Assembly (NCBI GenBank): GCA_963783095.1
Contig: CAWAMR010000020.1
Span: 186,001-250,000 of the forward strand
DNA from: CAWAMR01 sp963783095
GTDB taxonomy: Bacteria > Planctomycetota > Planctomycetia > Gemmatales > Gemmataceae
Direction: 5' to 3'
Length of the DNA: 64,000 nucleotides
The notes beneath the pieces are model-generated. The model made no database searches and was not told where the DNA came from. It saw only the letters and a list, made by a program, of their open reading frames with translations. Both the position numbers and the translations under genes were made by a program. Below are positions 59,911 to 64,000 of this stretch, one piece after another. Each line of letters starts with the position of its first letter. Within the stretch, counting starts at the first letter, position 1.

Positions 59911-60009
59911 CTATTTTGGAATGACAATAACGACCACCCCGGTAATGACCGGTATGGAAGGTGTTGCCACGGAAGTTGCTACGAGTTGAGACATTCTTGG
60001 GTCAATCAT
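59911..60009 (-). CDS. Possible 32-residue peptide before a terminator
   Basis: Minus-strand frame MIDPRMSQLVATSVATPSIP followed by VITGVVVIVIPK and TAG, ending just upstream of the terminator at 59850. A hydrophobic C-terminal stretch (VITGVVVIVI) is plausible for membrane interaction. No good ribosome site. Either a genuine small gene at the end of the SEL1 transcript or chance. Confidence 0.3.
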   Translation of the reverse strand: MIDPRMSQLVATSVATPSIPVITGVVVIVIPK

Positions 60010-60085
60010 TCGAGGGCAATTGATTACTTACAGGAATGGTAGAAATTGACGCGGAGAAGTCAACCGGGTCCGGAAACTGGGTCGA

Positions 60086-62077
60086 TCAAGGCGCGATGCC
60101 TAACCGTTTGAGATGCGCTTTGCCAAGTGGATCTCCCGCAGCGGCAGCTTTCCGATACCATTTCACAGCTTCCGCCAAGTCCTTCTGAACTCCGAGTCCT
60201 AATTCATATGCAAAACCGAGCATACCTTGCGCTCCACCATCGTTCTGCTCAGCTGCCTTTCGAATCCATTTCACTCCCTCCACCTCGTCCCTCACCACAC
60301 CACGACCAAGTTTGTAGTTCATTCCCAGGGTGAGTTGAGCCTGCGCGTAGCCTTCCTCAGCCGCCTTCCGAAGCCATTTGCCGGCTTCGGTCAAGTCTTT
60401 ATCCACGCCCCGCCCCGCTTCGTATGCAATAGAGAGATGATATTGTGATTCCGGATCGTTGTTTTCAGCGGCCTTGCGTAACCACGAGGTTGACTCTTTG
60501 TCATCCTTTGCCACACCCAACCCCTGTTGATACATGAAAGCCAGGTTTCGTTGAGCATATCGATCGTTGTTCTCCGCTGCCTTGCGATACCATCGAACCG
60601 CTTCCACCGGATCCTTCTCCACGCCATCGCCTTGGCTGAACATGTATCCCAGTCGAATCTGGGCATCCTCGTGATTCTGTTCTGCTGCCTTGCGAAACCA
60701 TTCGGCTGCTTCGCGCGGATCCTTCTTCACCCCGATGCCGCTGTAGTACATCCACCCTTGACCTAATTGGGCTATTGGCAGGTTTTGTTCGCAAGCTTTA
60801 CGAGTCCACTTCAGAGCTTCCGTATCATCTTTCTCGACTCCTTTACCCAGCAAGAATGCGTATCCAAAAAAAATCTCTCCGACCGGGTCATGCTGCTCCG
60901 CGGCGATGCGATACCACTTCACAGCCTCTTTTGGATTCGCCTCCATACGTTCACCCAGGAAATACATATCGGCCAGGAGCCGGTGCGCTCTGGTCAGATT
61001 TCGTCCCGTCGCCGCCCGCAGATCCGGAAGATTCTCTTTGAACAGTCGTTCCGCTTCTTTCCTGTTTTTGTCCAACCAGTTTCCGCGAAAATACTGTTGG
61101 GCCATGCAGATCTTTGCCAGTGGGTGGCCCTTTTCTGCTGCCTCACGATAATAACGAAGTACTTGAAAGTGGTCGAGCTTTTCTCCCAAACCATACGCGA
61201 AATTGTCTCCACGCCGAAACAGCCCTTCCGCCGGGTAGATTGTCTGAATTAACCACTTTTCCGAAGGCGCTCGCCGGACGACCGGAACTTGCGCTGTCGC
61301 CAACTTCTTTGCTGCATCGGTCTTGGTCCGATCGCTGGTTTGTTCAAAAACGTGCTCCAGCGTGTGAAGCTGTTTATCTTTGAGATATTCCCCATACCAG
61401 GCGCGGATCAGATGATTGAAAGCAATGTCGCGGTTGTAGTCGGGGTCGATGTTGTTCTTCTGGTGCTCGCTATTCAGGTAGAAAGCCGCGATTCCTTGCG
61501 GGATTTCATCCTTGTCTTCGTCGTCGAGTTTATCTTTGATGGCAGCGGGAGCAACTGGGGCGAGTGTATCCGTCCGAGAGGCATTGACGATCACGAGTTT
61601 CTTTTGGGCTTTGCATTCCTTGAACTGGTCGAATAGGTTTGCAAGAGAAATGAGGCTTTTCTTATCGTTGAGATCGGCATCGACCGGGCAAAAGTATCCC
61701 GATCGCTCGCCCTTGAAATGAACACTGTGCCCAGACAGAACCACAACGACCGTATCCTCAGCATTCACCTGCGCAAGTAGTCGGGTGAACTCCTGGAGAA
61801 TCTTGGCCTTCTCGGGAAGGAACGGTTTCTCGCGCAGGTCGTGGAAGAGCTTGATGCGGTCATCGTCGAACCCGGTCGAGAGCAGTGCCTGCTTGAACGC
61901 TTCGATGTCTTTGACGGTATGCGGCAATTCCCGAAGCTGGGTCTTGTTGTAACCGGAACAAGCCACAAGGAACGCGTATTGTTGACCCTTCTTGGGTGTA
62001 TCGGCGAATGACGATGAGACCGAAGTGCTCAGAATTATCGAGATTGCGGCAAGGAAACGGAGAAACACCGAAGTCAT
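60086..62077 (-). CDS. Exported caspase-fold (pseudo-enzyme?) protein with SEL1 repeats
   Basis: A 663-residue protein with a signal peptide (MTSVFLRFLAAISIILSTSV...FAD). The caspase-like domain includes AFLVACSGYNKTQLRELPHT, the His loop VVVVLSGHSVHFKGERSGYF (His117) and, where the catalytic Cys loop should read DxC, the sequence KLVIVNASRTDTL: Asn165 and Ser167 replace Asp and Cys. From about residue 290 to the end run about ten SEL1/TPR-like repeats of 36 residues (for example EAVKWYRIAAEQHDPVGEIF, EAAEWFRKAAEQNHEDAQIR). Frame intact, so the substitution is not an indel artefact. Probable periplasmic scaffold or inactive protease. Confidence 0.88.
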   Translation of the reverse strand: MTSVFLRFLAAISIILSTSVSSSFADTPKKGQQYAFLVACSGYNKTQLRELPHTVKDIEAFKQALLSTGFDDDRIKLFHDLREKPFLPEKAKILQEFTRLLAQVNAEDTVVVVLSGHSVHFKGERSGYFCPVDADLNDKKSLISLANLFDQFKECKAQKKLVIVNASRTDTLAPVAPAAIKDKLDDEDKDEIPQGIAAFYLNSEHQKNNIDPDYNRDIAFNHLIRAWYGEYLKDKQLHTLEHVFEQTSDRTKTDAAKKLATAQVPVVRRAPSEKWLIQTIYPAEGLFRRGDNFAYGLGEKLDHFQVLRYYREAAEKGHPLAKICMAQQYFRGNWLDKNRKEAERLFKENLPDLRAATGRNLTRAHRLLADMYFLGERMEANPKEAVKWYRIAAEQHDPVGEIFFGYAFLLGKGVEKDDTEALKWTRKACEQNLPIAQLGQGWMYYSGIGVKKDPREAAEWFRKAAEQNHEDAQIRLGYMFSQGDGVEKDPVEAVRWYRKAAENNDRYAQRNLAFMYQQGLGVAKDDKESTSWLRKAAENNDPESQYHLSIAYEAGRGVDKDLTEAGKWLRKAAEEGYAQAQLTLGMNYKLGRGVVRDEVEGVKWIRKAAEQNDGGAQGMLGFAYELGLGVQKDLAEAVKWYRKAAAAGDPLGKAHLKRLGIAP

Positions 62078-62294
62078 GTTGAACGCTCCAGACTCAACAT
62101 TGAGAATCGATCACTTGAAAGCGATTTAACTATATCAGAACTTCGAGAGCCAAGTCGACTTCGAAACTTATATTCTGCCTAGAGGCCATTATATGTTACA
62201 ATTCGCCTCAAACCCCTTGCTTCGTAGCAGACGTCGATCGTGATGGAAAGCCGCTAACAATTGACCCCGATACGCCGACGATCGCTGGTATTTA

Positions 62295-62385
62295 GGAAGT
62301 CAGGCAAGCGAGACGCTTGCCCTACGAATGATAAATGCCAGTTTCTCCCGCAACGTAGGGCAAGCGTCTCGCTTGCCTGACTTCC
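62295..62385. repeat. GCGTCTCGC inverted-repeat element, copy C
   Basis: A 91-base element: GGAAGTCAGGCAAGCGAGAC at left, exact complement at right, core GAATGATAAATGCCAGTTTC. The GCGAGACGC motif is oriented opposite to copies A and B relative to the arm ends, and both arms carry matching differences, keeping perfect pairing. Confidence 0.85.
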
Positions 62386-62842
62386 CGCGGACGGGACTAG
62401 CCTCTACTGATGTGGGCCTCGGCCGACGTGTTACAAAAGCCAAGGATTTCGACAAGTCTATCAAGGATCTCACCGAGTGTATTCAACTCGATCCCAAAAA
62501 CGCAACCAGCTACGCCGTCAGAGCAATGGTCTACCTGGGAAAAGAAGATTTTGACAACGCCATCAAAGACTATACCGAGGCGATTCGACTCAATCCAAGG
62601 TTCTCCGAAGCCTACGGAAACAGAGCCTCAGCCTATGTGGGCAAGAAGCAATACGACAAAGCTATCCAGGATTACACCAAGGCCATTCAACTCAATCCTA
62701 AGGAGGGCATTCCCTACTACAACCGAGGGAAAGCATATTTTGAAAAGAAGGACTACGAAAGCGCCGCAAGGATTATGCCGAAGCGATTCGGCTCAATCCG
62801 GATTTGAAAATGAACGAGGATTACACGAAGAAAATCAAGTAA
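62382..62842 (+). pseudogene. 5'-truncated TPR protein (one frameshift)
   Basis: From about 62436 the sequence encodes TPR units: KAKDFDKSIKDLTECIQLDP, KEDFDNAIKDYTEAIRLNPR, KKQYDKAIQDYTKAIQLNPK, and after a one-base change near 62768 KDYAEAIRLNPDLKMNEDYT ending in KKIK. An in-frame ATG at 62328 exists but lies inside the inverted-repeat element and its translation is unrelated, so the true N-terminus seems to be missing. The remainder is a run of four TPRs of the SEL1-unlike, 34-residue type. Either a remnant or a gene with an undetected start. Confidence 0.55.
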
Positions 62843-62940
62843 GAATCACATCGTGTCCCTCTTGATCTGCTTACCCCGACCTGTTATTCTCACGATGTGA
62901 GTTGTGTGATCCCGGCCCCTGCGGTACGACATACGACCGT

Positions 62941-64000
62941 ATGGCATTTGGCACTCGATCAACACTACCTGACTCACACCCCATTGCTTTGACCGACAAA
63001 GAACGTGCCCTCATCCTTCAGCAACGTGCTGAGGCCCAAGCAGAAGAACATCGTTACCGAGCCAATTTCCACGCCAGGTTGGGCGTAACACCACCCGTGA
63101 AAGCCCTTTTCGTTGCAATCCATTATGGGTTCACCATCCCGCCAGACTATTTGCCTGCGCGAGCCGCCCAGGAAGACTACAACCAGTTCGGCCCAACAGC
63201 GACTGAAGAAGAATGCCGGGTCGCGCTGATGAAATGTTTGAACAAGGGCTGGTTGCAGGTCATCGACGAGCCTGCCCTGGCAAAGATTTCCTCCGATCTC
63301 CGCGCAGCAAGTCCTTGGCCCGATCTACGGCGGCCTCCCGGAGGTCGGATGCGTCGATTTCACAGAATCAGGTGGCGCATCTGTGGCTAAGACTCTGCGA
63401 TCGATTCGGGCCGGACGATTGGGTACCTTACCGTTACGTCGATGTCGTTCACATCAAAACCGCTCATGTTTATCGGAGTTGGACGGCAGCAGTAGCGGCG
63501 ATGGACGAAATTCGCACACAGTACGAGAACGTCACCCTGACGGATCCTTTCCCCACTGGACCTTGGCGCGCAGTGGTGGCGACGGTTCCCCGAAGGCTAC
63601 CGGATCGACGTTGATGAGAGGTTGAAATGGCGGGGCCGAGGCTCCGGCGGCGGCGAAAGTTGTTACTTTCGTCACACCCGTGAAAAAGAGAACTCGAAGG
63701 AGTTGCTGCAAATCCTGCACACCCACAACGTCTCACCGGCCGAGTGGCTCCTCCTGGCAGCGATGGAAGGAGGGTCGAAACAATTGAAGGGAGCGAAACT
63801 GCCGCACTGGTTTGCTGAAGATGCTCACAGGGAATTCGGGATGGCAATTCCGGACGAGGAATACCGAACTGGCTTGGAAAAGTGCCTTCGACGAGGGTGG
63901 TTGAGAATTCTGGATCGGGACGCGGTCGCAGAGGTTCATACTCTGCTGCAAGACGATCCTGTGTTTTTGGCCATACCCAAAGAAGCAAGAATTGCTCCCA
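62941..64000 (+). CDS. Modular hypothetical protein, cut by window end (three frameshifts)
   Basis: Starts MAFGTRSTLPDSHPIALTDK and runs off the window. Module 1: VKALFVAIHYGFTIPPDYLP, ECRVALMKCLNKGWLQVIDE, PALAKISSDL, then GPIYGGLPEVGCVDFTESG and WLRLCDRFGPDDWVPYRYVD, EIRTQYENVTLTDPFPTGPW. Module 2: SPAEWLLLAAMEGGSKQLKG, EEYRTGLEKCLRRGWLRILD, RDAVAEVHTLLQDDP. The two modules share the KCLxxGWLxxxD pattern, winged-helix-like. Frame changes near 63310, 63385 and 63565. I do not recognise the family; the composition is that of a cytosolic protein. DNA binding is only a guess. Confidence 0.6.

Noticed and set aside
59710..60042. 110-codon plus-strand frame near the terminator
   Set aside because: Cys/His-rich, no ribosome site and runs through the minus-strand terminator hairpin; coding on this strand is unlikely.
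62203..62294. Protein-like string VADVDRDGKPLTIDPDTPTIAG ahead of the third GCGTCTCGC element
   Set aside because: No start codon or upstream continuation that I can defend; could be a gene remnant but too short to claim.

Overview
The window looks like chromosomal DNA of a planctomycete, most likely of the Gemmata/Gemmataceae group. The evidence is two type II pilin-like DUF1559 proteins with the H-X9-DG signature, a Tat-exported DUF1501 protein, a PVC-type haem-binding protein (propeller, HEAT repeats, CxxCH), caspase-fold proteins with SEL1 or zinc-ribbon parts, a Uma2 protein, large exported proteins without obvious homologues, and many palindromic intergenic repeats. No rRNA, tRNA, CRISPR array, prophage or intact transposase was seen.

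Layout. 1-3.7 kb: central carbon metabolism (gap and pgk on the minus strand, mdh on the plus strand). 3.9-9.5 kb: small plus-strand genes (membrane protein, PfkB kinase, exported protein, ThpR, a retropepsin-like pair), then a minus-strand amidase. 9.8-20.3 kb: three consecutive minus-strand genes for about 1,100-1,270-residue exported, C-terminally membrane-anchored proteins with a shared architecture. This is the best candidate in the window for an undescribed system. 20.5-22.3 kb: a gene remnant, an AbrB/PIN toxin-antitoxin pair and a membrane protein. 22.5-31.5 kb: recA, a GT-C glycosyltransferase, a TPR membrane protein, two hotdog-fold genes, an exported protein and a parvulin. 31.6-41.7 kb: a caspase-like protein, an internally duplicated membrane protein, polyprenyl diphosphate synthase, moaC, a short rho, a conserved hypothetical and two DUF1559 proteins. 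42-47.4 kb: DUF1501 and PVC haem proteins. 47.5-58.6 kb: an Rpn-like protein, mutM, an LRR protein, a GDSL hydrolase, valS, Uma2 and cimA. 58.6-64 kb: a repeat-rich gene-free stretch, a pseudo-caspase with SEL1 repeats, a TPR remnant and a modular gene cut by the window end.

Two window-wide properties matter to any user. First, about twenty genes need one or more single-base frame corrections to read as full-length family members. The protein sequence on each side of the break is well conserved and at least one break lies in a shortened homopolymer, so most are probably sequencing or assembly indels rather than true pseudogenes. Coordinates given for these genes span the whole reconstructed gene. 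Second, intergenic spaces are filled with several distinct palindromic repeat families, some repeated three times here, which look like MITE/REP-type elements; one family supplies the stop codon of its neighbouring gene.
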